A DNA stretch of 10,339 nucleotides from Bacteroidales bacterium UBA3742 (GTDB taxonomy: Bacteria > Bacteroidota > Bacteroidia > Bacteroidales > Paludibacteraceae): assembly GCA_002371785.1 (NCBI GenBank), contig DFGU01000055.1, positions 1-10,339 of the forward strand, read 5' to 3'. This document shows, piece by piece, positions 4,206 to 10,339 of this stretch (its first letter is position 1; every line of letters begins with the position of its first letter). Made by a program: the position numbers and the translations under genes. The notes beneath the pieces were generated by a model, which was given only the letters and a program-made list of their open reading frames with translations, was not told where the DNA came from and did no database searches.

Positions 4206-4763
4206 TTAATTAGACGTTAGTTTGGTGAGTTCGCGTTGGAGCTCGGCGGGAAAGTCGGCGTCGGGGAGGACACGGGGGTCCTGGAGGCGGCGCAGGACGT
4301 CGTATGGGACGCAGGTCAGGTCGCCATTGGGAACGGCAGCTTTAATGGCACTTTGTCGGGCATCGGCTATCGAGCGATGTTCGCGGATGAGAACACAGAG
4401 CAAGTTGTCGAAGCGGTTGTCGGTCGTGATACCATTGAGGTGATGGATCTGATGGTACAGCGGAACAGGCTTACCGCTCCAAGCGCTATAGACAGCATGG
4501 GAGGCAAGAATTGGGTTGTGATACCCAAAGGCATCTTTGAACTGTAGATACCGCTGTTTACGTTTAGCGTCGGATAGGATTCTACAATTCTCGCATGTAG
4601 TAGTGGTAGCATTGACACGAGTTTCGACGCCGTTGGGCGCAATACGTAGGCCGATAGAGCCATCGAAAGAGACGTAGAAGAGGTAGCCGTTGTCCGGCGC
4701 ATGGGGCACGAGACGAAGGGGAACTCCGTCGTAGATTTTAGTAGGAAAAATAGATTGATTCAT
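4206..4763 (-). CDS. HNH-type endonuclease-like protein (185 aa)
   Basis: The HNH core is visible at residues 103-129: His107-His108-x-Asn110, then D-N-R-x-x-N-L with Asn116 and Asn120, and a closing R-E-H (His129). This matches the HH...N...N-L...H pattern of HNH_3-type nucleases of phages and mobile DNA, which bind one metal ion and cut DNA. Upstream, residues 70-96 resemble the R-Y-x-x-F...H-A-V-x-x-A-W stretch that often precedes this core. A C-x-x-C (57-60) may bind zinc. The C-terminal third is helical and unassigned. It is the first gene of the train. An alternative ATG lies five bases further upstream in another frame. The last codons (L-T-S-N) come from a degenerate heptamer sequence (4206-4221). 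Whether it cuts DNA, and which site, cannot be told from the sequence. Confidence 0.75.
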   Translation of the reverse strand: MNQSIFPTKIYDGVPLRLVPHAPDNGYLFYVSFDGSIGLRIAPNGVETRVNATTTTCENCRILSDAKRKQRYLQFKDAFGYHNPILASHAVYSAWSGKPVPLYHQIHHLNGITTDNRFDNLLCVLIREHRSIADARQSAIKAAVPNGDLTCVPYDVLRRLQDPRVLPDADFPAELQRELTKLTSN

Positions 4764-4812
4764 AACATCGGATCTTTAGGAGCGGCGACGTTGCCGACTC
4801 GGAAATCCGGTG

Positions 4813-4820
4813 CAAAGGTA
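4813..4820 (-). promoter_or_regulatory. Bacteroidota-type -7 box (TACCTTTG) for the HNH-led operon
   Basis: On the minus strand TACCTTTG matches the TAnnTTTG -7 consensus, 50 bp before the ATG at 4763. No convincing TTTG -33 box is seen at the expected distance, so activation by a factor is plausible. Six helically phased repeats lie just upstream at 4862-4917. Confidence 0.6.
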
Positions 4821-4861
4821 GGGATAAAAGATTGAATATGAATGGATTTCAGAAGTGCATT

Positions 4862-4917
4862 CTAATAGATTCTAAAACTCTACTAATACCGACTAATACT
4901 CTACTAAAGATAACTAA
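4862..4917. repeat. Six CTAA elements phased at 10.5 bp upstream of the operon promoter
   Basis: CTAA begins at 4862, 4872, 4883, 4893, 4904 and 4914, so the spacing is 10, 11, 10, 11 and 10 bp. On the minus strand the cores read mostly TATTAGT. All six fall on one face of the helix, about 40 to 100 bp upstream of the -7 box. This is the pattern expected for cooperative binding of a protein array. Confidence 0.75.
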
Positions 4918-4924
4918 TAGGCAC

Positions 4925-4953
4925 AAAAAAAATAGCACCCCGAGAGGTGCTAT
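4925..4953 (-). terminator. Intrinsic terminator of the 145-aa gene
   Basis: On the minus strand an 8-bp perfect stem (ATAGCACC with GGTGCTAT) and a 6-nt loop are followed directly by eight T residues. It lies 24 nt after the stop codon at 4978. It separates the restriction locus from the phage-like operon. Confidence 0.9.
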
Positions 4954-4977
4954 CTGAGTGTATTTATGGATGCCGAT

Positions 4978-5415
4978 TTATTCCTGCTTAGGAGCCTTGT
5001 AGTAGAAGTAGAAATTCTTATCTGAAAAGCCGCTTGTCTCGGCAGACGGCAACCCCAGACGACGCAATTCGTTCAACATTGCCTCAGGGTTAATGCTGCA
5101 TAGAACTTTCCCATTCTTCATCATTTTGTACAATTCGTCACATATCAACTGCATCTTTGGCAGGTGGACGATATTGGAGACCATGCGATGTATCTGGAGG
5201 CGTTCATCATCAGAGGTGACCGCTACATGTATATATTTGAATAACTCGCCGGAGGGCGACTGCACAGGCTCTGCCTGTATCGGTTCGACATCTTCGGCTT
5301 CTATAGCACGGAGGACTTCGGCGAGATCTTTGCCTCGCGCATCGATGTTGTATTCGGTAGAATTGTCGTGGTATTCGTTGATATTCACTATACCACCTTG
5401 AATTTTCAGGCTCAT
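4978..5415 (-). CDS. 145-aa protein next to the R-M genes, with an N-terminal Y-x-D-N-S-T-x-Y-N-I motif
   Basis: I start it at the ATG at 5413-5415. The frame extends 36 codons upstream, but that stretch is Cys- and Trp-rich and looks non-coding. Residues 9-24 read IVNINEYHDNSTEYNI, a strand-like motif closely matching IHYHIDQYNDNSTTYNI at the C-terminus of the specificity subunit. Residues 28-50 are acidic and probably a linker. The C-terminal part (60-140) is mixed helix with M-L-N-E-L-R-R-L-G-L-P and ends G-F-S-D-K-N-F-Y-F-Y-Y-K. I associate this C-terminal pattern with small uncharacterised Bacteroides-group proteins. It has its own promoter at 5586-5617 and its own terminator. A link with the restriction enzyme (control or assembly) is inference from the shared motif and the location. 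Confidence 0.75.
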   Translation of the reverse strand: MSLKIQGGIVNINEYHDNSTEYNIDARGKDLAEVLRAIEAEDVEPIQAEPVQSPSGELFKYIHVAVTSDDERLQIHRMVSNIVHLPKMQLICDELYKMMKNGKVLCSINPEAMLNELRRLGLPSAETSGFSDKNFYFYYKAPKQE

Positions 5416-5438
5416 ATGCTTTTGTTCTAAAAAAGCAT
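5416..5438 (-). promoter_or_regulatory. Hairpin directly at the start codon of the 145-aa gene
   Basis: ATGCTTTT (5416-5423) and AAAAGCAT (5431-5438) form an 8-bp perfect stem with a 7-nt loop, ending at the base before the ATG. In the transcript it would hide the region where ribosomes load. With the roughly 165-nt leader it suggests translational control. Nothing else identifiable is seen in 5439-5580. Confidence 0.55.
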
Positions 5439-5585
5439 GGAATAGACGGAGATCCCAACAGCGTCGGCAAACGCACAAAGATACCCCATCTATCCATGCA
5501 AGACATGAATAACTGGGGCACATTCCTATCTTTGTTAAATTTTGCCGATTTGTTGGGAATAGAATATGCCGTTAAAATTTCGGTG

Positions 5586-5617
5586 CAAAGTTACTGCTTT
5601 TTTCCGATGTATGCAAA
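5586..5617 (-). promoter_or_regulatory. Strong Bacteroidota-type promoter for the 145-aa gene
   Basis: On the minus strand TTTG (-33 box, 5614-5617) is followed after 20 nt by TAACTTTG (-7 box, 5586-5593), matching the TTTG...TAnnTTTG consensus in sequence and spacing. It lies just beyond the stop codon of the specificity gene, so the 145-aa gene can be expressed apart from the restriction genes. Confidence 0.8.
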
Positions 5618-5625
5618 TAAAATCG

Positions 5626-6855
5626 TTATTTTTTTATATTGTAGGTCGTACTATTGTCATTATATTGGTCAATGTGGTAGTGAATGTCTTTGTGCTGTTG
5701 GGCCTCCATTGCCTGCCGCATTTTAATCATCTCCTTCTTCATCTCCACCAACTCATCGACCACCTCGTTGGGCTTGCTCGGCTCGATGTTTTTTGAGTAC
5801 GGAAGGGATTTGATATAGTCCTCCATGAATTTCCAATCCGGCTCGCCGGAGGGGGTAACGGGGAGTTTGATTTTTGTTTGCAAGAAATTAGCTTTAGATA
5901 AGGTTCTTCCATATGAGTATCTATATCCATCCTTTTGTAAGATAGCACAAAGGAAGAGCGCATTATATTGGTTAATAGCAGGATAACGTAAAACTAATAT
6001 ATTTTGCGAACATATAACATCATTTTTTTGGTAAAAGGCAAATGAGGGAACACCTACCATTACTACAGAAATGAAGTTACCTCTTGTTACTTTACTTTCG
6101 TCTCTTTTAACTTTACACTCATATCCATTATTAACGACCGCTCTGCTCAAATAATTCACCCCAAATGGATCTAGTTCCAAGCTATTCAAATCAGAGCTTG
6201 GTGCTATTGATATTTCTGTGAATATATCACTTGGAAGAAGCCACTTCCAATCTTGTGTATTGAGTTTCATTTTTTCTTGTTTTAGCGGAGAGGTGTCATA
6301 TTTTTGGAGCCAAACTTTTTGGGCTTTCTTGGGAAGTTGGGGGATAATGTGGTCTTTTACGAAATCCTCCATATATTGCCAGTTAGGAGAGCCGTCCAGA
6401 GTTGCGGGGAGTTTGATTTTGGATGAAGGCATACGTATAGGTCTCCATTTGCGTCCATAAGCCCATCTAAACCGCTCTTTCTCTATAAGAGTACAAAGGA
6501 ATAATGCGATATATGGATTTATCTCGTGACCTTTTAAGTATAAAGGGTTTACGTCATGAGTACAAGTAAATGGTTTCGCTTGAAAATATGCATAGCCGAC
6601 TGAACCATTATTGGTTACCGCTATACAATTTTCGAAGATCTTCTCTTCCATCGGAGCATTATTACCATCTCCTGTTTTTGTTGTGATGGCTATAGTCTCT
6701 AAATCCGAATGCGAGGTTACACCATTATTCGAATCGGTCGCTCCAATAAACGGAATATCACCCTCTGGATTATCTTCGGGTTTCTTATTGTAGAAGCCGT
6801 GTTTTATGTCAAAGATTTCGTCATAACGAAACCATTTCCATGAATTTGTATCCAT
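5626..6855 (-). CDS. DNA specificity subunit of a BcgI-like Type IIB R-M system (409 aa, two TRDs)
   Basis: It directs the methylase-nuclease to a two-part DNA site. The protein is an internal duplication of two target recognition domains. Each half opens W-K-W-x-x-x-x-D/E-I-F (residues 6-15 and 203-212) and closes with a conserved K-I-K-L-P-x-T-x-x-G-x-P-x-W-x-x-M-E-D (about 146-164 and 328-346). The parts between (15-140 and 213-325) differ, as expected for two half-site readers. A charged coiled coil follows at about 364-387, then a tail with Y-N-D-N-S-T-T-Y-N-I. Its ATG directly abuts the TAA of the methylase gene, so translation is coupled. BcgIB-type subunits have this two-domain form. 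Base composition looks more A/T-rich than in flanking genes, which fits horizontal transfer. The recognised sequence cannot be predicted. Confidence 0.85.
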   Translation of the reverse strand: MDTNSWKWFRYDEIFDIKHGFYNKKPEDNPEGDIPFIGATDSNNGVTSHSDLETIAITTKTGDGNNAPMEEKIFENCIAVTNNGSVGYAYFQAKPFTCTHDVNPLYLKGHEINPYIALFLCTLIEKERFRWAYGRKWRPIRMPSSKIKLPATLDGSPNWQYMEDFVKDHIIPQLPKKAQKVWLQKYDTSPLKQEKMKLNTQDWKWLLPSDIFTEISIAPSSDLNSLELDPFGVNYLSRAVVNNGYECKVKRDESKVTRGNFISVVMVGVPSFAFYQKNDVICSQNILVLRYPAINQYNALFLCAILQKDGYRYSYGRTLSKANFLQTKIKLPVTPSGEPDWKFMEDYIKSLPYSKNIEPSKPNEVVDELVEMKKEMIKMRQAMEAQQHKDIHYHIDQYNDNSTTYNIKK

Positions 6856-8652
6856 TTAGATTTCCTCGTTTTGTACCAAGAAGGCAGAATAGTCCACTAA
6901 TTTCTGGATGAAGTCTTTTTCAGAGAGCGTACTATAGTCTGTTTCCATATATGCCTCGGCGCACCACTCATCTTCATACGATACTTTCTGGACAGCGGAA
7001 AGACCGACTTCGGCGGTACGGGTTTGATAGAGATGCAGCCATTTATCATGAATAGCTTTCCACGCCCCCTCTCCTGTCTGCGGGTCGATACGCTCTACCC
7101 GTCCAAGGTTCTTGCGTTTGGTGAATCCGTCCTCTTTGAAATATCCAAAGAAAGTCGGTATATTGGCGCTTTCATGGCGGATACCTAACTCCCATATCAT
7201 GCAGCAAGCCACTACACTTGCGCCCGGATAGAACATCTCTGCCGGAAGCGAAAAGACCGCATCCAGTCGGTGGTGCTGCATCATTAGTTCTTTGAATTTT
7301 TTAATATCTCCGGTATTACCAATAGCACATTGCATTGGTAACAGAATAGCTAATTTCCCCTTTCCTGCAGTTTCTGCAATATAATAGAGATAATGCAAGC
7401 CTTTGCTTGGATCTTCTTTGCAGTCCTTTTTCCAAGTAGCTACATAGGAGGGTTGACAGAATGGTTTCTGCGCATTGTATGGCGGGTTCATCAGTACGCG
7501 ATCGATATTCGCGTCCTTAATCCAACGCTCCATTTCAAAGCAACTACTCATCACAACATTGGAATTTCCGTCGCTATGAATCAGCATATTCGTCGTACTC
7601 AAGCCAAAGGCTTTTTCTTCCGCTTCAATACCGTATATATGGCGTCTCTTTACCTCATTTCTTTCTTCCTCAGTTACGCAGTCATTCAAGGCATTTGTCA
7701 TAGCTCGTACAAGGAATGCGCCGCTTCCGCAACAAGGATCGAGCACACGCGAGGTATGATTGATACCAATTACATCGCACATAAATGCAACAATATGATC
7801 CGGAGTGAAGGCTTGGTTTTTGTCTGCTTTACCGACGTATTTATTAAAGGTAGTAAAGAACAGATTTAACAAGTCCTGCCCCTTCGCCGTTTCCTCGTTG
7901 ATATACGGCATAATATCGTTGCTGATATCATCAAGTACTCTCGTAATGTCCTGTGCATCCAACTGACGAACCTTTTGATCCTGGAGAACTTTCTTGTGTA
8001 AGATATCTAATTTATTGGCACGGTTTAGGTCACCCTGTAACAGGCTTCCCAATATATCATACACACCTTGCAGAATTTGTGCAGTAGAGAGCCCTTTATA
8101 CGTCAAATGATTTTTCAAAGCAAGAATGCACGTACCGACAAACTGGCTTCTTAGGCTCTCGGATATACCCATGCCATGCAAGGTCTCGTTGAGTTTGTAG
8201 GTGCTCTTAATAACTTGCTCCTTGTTGTTTATTCGCGCGGGAGCGACGATATTACGATAGTCGGTAAAAGACGTAAGAGCCGTTTGTTCTTTCAGAAATG
8301 TATCCTCTCGTACGGCTCCATGCCAAACACGAATACGGTCGTCGTTAGTATTGGCAAGAATACCGATAACAGCATATCCAGTAAGCTCTTTCTCATAAGT
8401 CATATAGGCATTCAGCTGCTTTTGGGCTTTCTCGTAGGCATTATCGAAGTTCTGCTTCGTCTCAACAAGCACGGCAACGCGCGCCTGCTTATCCACAAAG
8501 CGGATGTCTAAATCTTTAAAAGAGCCGATCTTCACCGACGCGAAATCTTTATGCGCGGCGGTAAATGCCTTTTGATAGGAGAACTCGTCGTTCTCTATGT
8601 TTGAATCGAGAAATTTTCGACCGATGGTCGTAATAATATCGCTACGCTTCAT
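6856..8652 (-). CDS. Fused restriction nuclease and N6-adenine methylase, BcgIA-like (598 aa)
   Basis: It transfers a methyl group from S-adenosylmethionine to adenine N6 and probably also cuts unmethylated DNA. Residues 45-66 hold a PD-(D/E)xK-like nuclease signature: D49-I-R in a strand, then V-L-V-E64-T-K66. A helical region (about 150-275) follows, then the methylase core: Q-A-F-T-P (280-284), motif I D-P-C-C-G-S-G (305-311) for cofactor binding, and catalytic N-P-P-Y (389-392). Nuclease and methylase in one chain plus a separate two-TRD specificity subunit, with no separate hsdR gene in this window, is the arrangement of Type IIB enzymes such as BcgI, whose A subunit is about this length. 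Those enzymes cut on both sides of their site. If the N-terminal region were inactive it would be a modification-only enzyme. It starts 11 nt after the cysteine-rich gene. Confidence 0.85.
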   Translation of the reverse strand: MKRSDIITTIGRKFLDSNIENDEFSYQKAFTAAHKDFASVKIGSFKDLDIRFVDKQARVAVLVETKQNFDNAYEKAQKQLNAYMTYEKELTGYAVIGILANTNDDRIRVWHGAVREDTFLKEQTALTSFTDYRNIVAPARINNKEQVIKSTYKLNETLHGMGISESLRSQFVGTCILALKNHLTYKGLSTAQILQGVYDILGSLLQGDLNRANKLDILHKKVLQDQKVRQLDAQDITRVLDDISNDIMPYINEETAKGQDLLNLFFTTFNKYVGKADKNQAFTPDHIVAFMCDVIGINHTSRVLDPCCGSGAFLVRAMTNALNDCVTEEERNEVKRRHIYGIEAEEKAFGLSTTNMLIHSDGNSNVVMSSCFEMERWIKDANIDRVLMNPPYNAQKPFCQPSYVATWKKDCKEDPSKGLHYLYYIAETAGKGKLAILLPMQCAIGNTGDIKKFKELMMQHHRLDAVFSLPAEMFYPGASVVACCMIWELGIRHESANIPTFFGYFKEDGFTKRKNLGRVERIDPQTGEGAWKAIHDKWLHLYQTRTAEVGLSAVQKVSYEDEWCAEAYMETDYSTLSEKDFIQKLVDYSAFLVQNEEI

Positions 8653-8663
8653 ATATCATGGTA

Positions 8664-8885
8664 TTATTTCTTATCGTTTTTATAACAGATTTTACAAGGG
8701 CGTTTGCCTTGCTTTTTGGCGTCGCGGAGGGGGATACGACGGACCTCATGGTTGCAGAGGTCGAGCCCCTCGCAACTATCCGTACGGTGATAGCACGCCG
8801 CGTACGGGCTATCGCATATATAGACCTGAGGGGCATCGGCTGCCATCAGGAAAAGGAAAGACAATATGATCCAGAGGCGGCTCAT
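8664..8885 (-). CDS. Small exported cysteine-rich protein (73 aa)
   Basis: Begins with a hydrophobic export signal (LWIILSFLFLMAADA, residues 4-18). The mature part has six cysteines (24, 31, 38, 44, 64, 67) and His33 and His46. The pattern Y-x-C-x(6)-C-Y-H...C-x-G-L-x-x-C, then A-K-K-x-G-K-R-P-C-K-x-C-Y, resembles small probable zinc-binding domains I have seen on surface or periplasmic proteins of Bacteroidota. A metal-binding or disulfide-bonded extracytoplasmic domain is likely and the partner is unknown. The ATG overlaps the stop codon of the preceding gene by four bases (ATGA), and the methylase gene starts 11 nt downstream, so it may be cotranscribed with the R-M genes. Confidence 0.75.
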   Translation of the reverse strand: MSRLWIILSFLFLMAADAPQVYICDSPYAACYHRTDSCEGLDLCNHEVRRIPLRDAKKQGKRPCKICYKNDKK

Positions 8886-9217
8886 TTTCGCTCGGGCTTA
8901 CAACCGGTATTCAAGCAGCGGAGCAGCTCCTTGGCAGGCTCGTAGCCACTGATCGCCGACATGAGCAAAAGCGCGTCGGCTTCCTGCTTATCCTTAATAT
9001 AGGGAACGCCCTCGGGCACGGGCCGCTCGGAGGCATAATAATAGGAGCACGCCATCACGTACTGCGCGCGAGGATCTTCCGACTCGAGAAGCGCCTGGTA
9101 GTGGCGCATGGTATCGGCATTGGTAAAGAAAGCCTTGCTAAGGGCCAAAGGAGAATTGGAGGTCTTGGTATTCGGCTTCGCCATGAGCACGGCGCCGGAG
9201 AGCAGCGCGCCCACCAA
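8882..9217 (-). CDS. Membrane-anchored Sel1-like protein, start uncertain (111 aa as drawn)
   Basis: The C-terminal half (about residues 38-100) has two helical hairpins with A-x-Y-V-M-A-C-x-Y and A-D-A-L-L-L-M-S-A-I-S-G-Y-E-P-A-K-E-L-L, which matches the Sel1-type tetratricopeptide repeat (protein interaction scaffold). The drawn start is a TTG inside a hydrophobic segment. The same frame stays open upstream to 9341 and reads F-R-W-V-P-S-F-L-F-V-A-V-L before it, so a full membrane anchor is encoded, yet no ATG or GTG precedes it in that frame. An ATG in another frame at 9295-9297 opens MEINPYSQRLTAVLTFGG and then stops. A frameshift joining the two would give a normal N-terminus, a membrane helix and the Sel1 part. 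Gene present: fairly sure. Start: not. Confidence 0.6.
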   Translation of the reverse strand: MVGALLSGAVLMAKPNTKTSNSPLALSKAFFTNADTMRHYQALLESEDPRAQYVMACSYYYASERPVPEGVPYIKDKQEADALLLMSAISGYEPAKELLRCLNTGCKPERK

Positions 9218-9391
9218 GACCGCTACAAACAGAAACGACGGTACCCACCGAAAGTGAGCACCGCCGTTAAGCGTTGCGAATAGGGATTTATTTCCATTTA
9301 CCCGCCCTTCGCAATGGGGGGGGTATTGACAATCAGCGAGTTATGAAAAGATTTGCGAGTATTCATGTTTCGTAAGCGCATAATTTGGGTG

Positions 9392-9422
9392 CAAAGGTAC
9401 GAAAAAAAATCGACACTCGCAA
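9392..9422 (-). promoter_or_regulatory. Bacteroidota-type promoter ahead of the Sel1-like, Cys-rich and R-M genes
   Basis: On the minus strand TTG (9420-9422) is followed after 20 nt by TACCTTTG (9392-9399), a good -33 and -7 pair. The genes downstream overlap or are tightly spaced as far as 5626. A run of eight G's (9316-9323) lies in the leader. Confidence 0.75.
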
Positions 9423-9442
9423 GAGGGAGGGTGATTTTTTTT

Positions 9443-9491
9443 AGGTCGTTGGTCGTTGGTCGTTAGTCGTTAGTCGTTGGTCGTTGGTCGT
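9443..9491. repeat. Heptamer array (A/T)(A/G)GTCGT, seven units, between divergent genes
   Basis: Seven units in tandem (AGGTCGT first, then TGGTCGT twice, TAGTCGT twice, TGGTCGT twice), followed by TAGTAG. It is the longest array in the window. It sits upstream of the minus-strand promoter and of the plus-strand gene at 9626. Otherwise 9492-9567 is A/T-rich intergenic DNA with nothing else identified. Confidence 0.9.
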
Positions 9492-9567
9492 TAGTAGCCG
9501 CGGCGCACTTTGTCAAATTTTCCACATATTTTACGAAAATGTACACACGCGTATGCGGGAAAAGCAG

Positions 9568-9575
9568 TAATTTTG
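9568..9575 (+). promoter_or_regulatory. -7 box TAATTTTG for the WG-repeat-like gene
   Basis: Matches TAnnTTTG, about 50 bp before the ATG at 9626. No clear -33 TTTG is seen. The leader between is A-rich, which serves in place of a Shine-Dalgarno sequence in this phylum. Confidence 0.55.
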
Positions 9576-9625
9576 CAGGCGATATTGAAAAACCGAAAAA
9601 CAAAACCTCAAAAAACGCAGCAATC

Positions 9626-10339
9626 ATGAAACGCACTATCTTTCTTCTACTATTGGTGCTCACGGCCGGATGGAGCGCGGCGTATGCACAGGATACGGAG
9701 AACGATACGCTGTATATCGCCGACTCCGAGATATCCGAAGAGGCCGAGGTACAGGAACAAGAGCTGAATTTCCAATTTTTGCACGATGGCGACCTGGTAG
9801 GCATCGCGTCGCTCAAAGGCGATACAATCATTCCCCCTATCTATACCTGCGTATGCTACCACGAGAATCGTCCCGGCTGGCAGTACTACATCGCCTACGA
9901 CGAGCAGGAGCATGCCGCTATCTTCAACAAGCGCGGACGCTGCATCATCCCAGCGGAGAGAGGGTACGTGGAGATAGGCGAGACATGGGGCGGACGAAAG
10001 ACATTGGCGTGGAACTGCTTCCGGACGGATGAGCGCGACAGCCTCTACGTCTATGCCCTATGCGACTGGCAGGGCGAAGAGGTGTTTGTACCCGAGACCA
10101 AGTTTCGGTGTATCGTGCCGATATACGGGAAACATAGGCTGTTTTATATCGCTGATAGCGAGACGGAGGGTTCTCGCGTAATAGACCACGACGGCAAGGA
10201 CTGCGACGTGGTGAACCTACCAAGGGGCTTGAAACTGAAATTAATACTCACGCTGGATGAGGACGGCGACGAGTTTGCGATCGACCTCATCCCCAAAACG
10301 AAAAACTTCTTCCCCAAAAAGAATTTCAATAAGAAATAG
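9626..10339 (+). CDS. Secreted WG-repeat-like protein (237 aa)
   Basis: I start at the ATG at 9626 because it begins a clean signal peptide (MKRTIFLLLLVLTAGWSAAYA, cleavage after A-Y-A before Q22-D). The frame is open further upstream but that part lies over the promoter. An acidic linker (24-47) is followed by strand-rich repeats. One is G-D-L-V-G-I-A-S-L-K-G-D-T-I-I-P-P-I-Y (55-73), another A-A-I-F-N-K-R-G-R-C-I-I-P-A (97-110), and a weaker one includes L-C-D-W-Q-G-E-E-V-F-V-P (145-156). The pattern of G, then a strand, then K-G-x-x-I-I-P-P-x-Y is that of WG (KWG) repeats, which form beta-propeller-like or solenoid folds on exported proteins. The basic tail (P-K-K-N-F-N-K-K) ends exactly at the window edge with a TAG. 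Ligand unknown. Transcribed away from the rest of the window. Confidence 0.7.
   Translation: MKRTIFLLLLVLTAGWSAAYAQDTENDTLYIADSEISEEAEVQEQELNFQFLHDGDLVGIASLKGDTIIPPIYTCVCYHENRPGWQYYIAYDEQEHAAIFNKRGRCIIPAERGYVEIGETWGGRKTLAWNCFRTDERDSLYVYALCDWQGEEVFVPETKFRCIVPIYGKHRLFYIADSETEGSRVIDHDGKDCDVVNLPRGLKLKLILTLDEDGDEFAIDLIPKTKNFFPKKNFNKK

Noticed and set aside
5416..5523. N-terminal extension of the 145-aa protein to an ATG at 5523
   Set aside because: The extra 36 residues are Cys, Trp and Arg rich without pattern, overlap the start-codon hairpin, and the downstream ATG begins the recognisable conserved motif.
6856..8652. Standard Type I hsdM
   Set aside because: The N-terminal PD-(D/E)xK-like region and the lack of hsdR in the window favour a fused Type IIB enzyme, though a distant hsdR cannot be excluded.
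9539..9625. Upstream ATG at 9539 for the WG-repeat-like gene
   Set aside because: It would place the promoter -7 box inside the gene and hide the signal peptide. The ATG at 9626 gives a clean signal sequence.

Overview
The window looks like chromosomal or prophage-like accessory DNA from a Bacteroidota bacterium, most likely of the order Bacteroidales. The evidence is the TAnnTTTG-type -7 boxes upstream of genes, the A-rich or absent Shine-Dalgarno sequences, and protein families I associate with gut Bacteroidales (DUF5675, a short two-helix holin-like protein, a WG-repeat-like secreted protein). No rRNA, tRNA, transposase, integrase or CRISPR array is visible.

Bases 1-4763 hold a co-directional minus-strand gene train. 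In transcription order it carries an HNH-type protein, a 139-aa unknown, and a winged-helix replication-like protein. Next come a 178-aa unknown, a 55-aa helix-turn-helix protein and a holin-like protein, followed by a DUF5675 protein, a possible 47-aa protein and a small lipoprotein. It ends with a run of short proteins that share a K-x-x-F/L...G start. The order suggests a phage-derived or phage-satellite module with replication, regulation and lysis-like parts, but no capsid, portal, terminase or tail gene is present. Three intergenic gaps carry arrays of the heptamer T(A/G)GTCGT, with a relic at a fourth. The two leftmost genes have nearly identical 181-bp hairpin-rich leaders. The winged-helix gene contains four dyad-symmetric iterons beside a pure A/T tract, a layout that recalls the lambda origin inside gene O. 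Upstream of the train lie six CTAA elements spaced 10, 11, 10, 11 and 10 bp, all on one helical face.

Bases 4925-8652 hold a restriction-modification locus on the minus strand. A 598-aa protein joins an N-terminal PD-(D/E)xK-like nuclease region to an N6-adenine methylase, and its stop codon abuts the start of a two-TRD specificity subunit. This matches a BcgI-like Type IIB layout. Downstream, behind its own strong promoter and before an intrinsic terminator, is a 145-aa protein whose N-terminus shares a Y-x-D-N-S-T-x-Y-N-I motif with the C-terminus of the specificity subunit.

Bases 8664-9422 hold a small cysteine-rich exported protein and a membrane-anchored Sel1-like protein. They are overlapped and tightly spaced ahead of the methylase, so the restriction genes may be read from the promoter near 9392-9422. 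The Sel1-like gene has no ATG in frame before its membrane segment, which hints at a frameshift.

Bases 9443-10339 hold a long heptamer array, a promoter and one plus-strand gene for a secreted WG-repeat-like protein.
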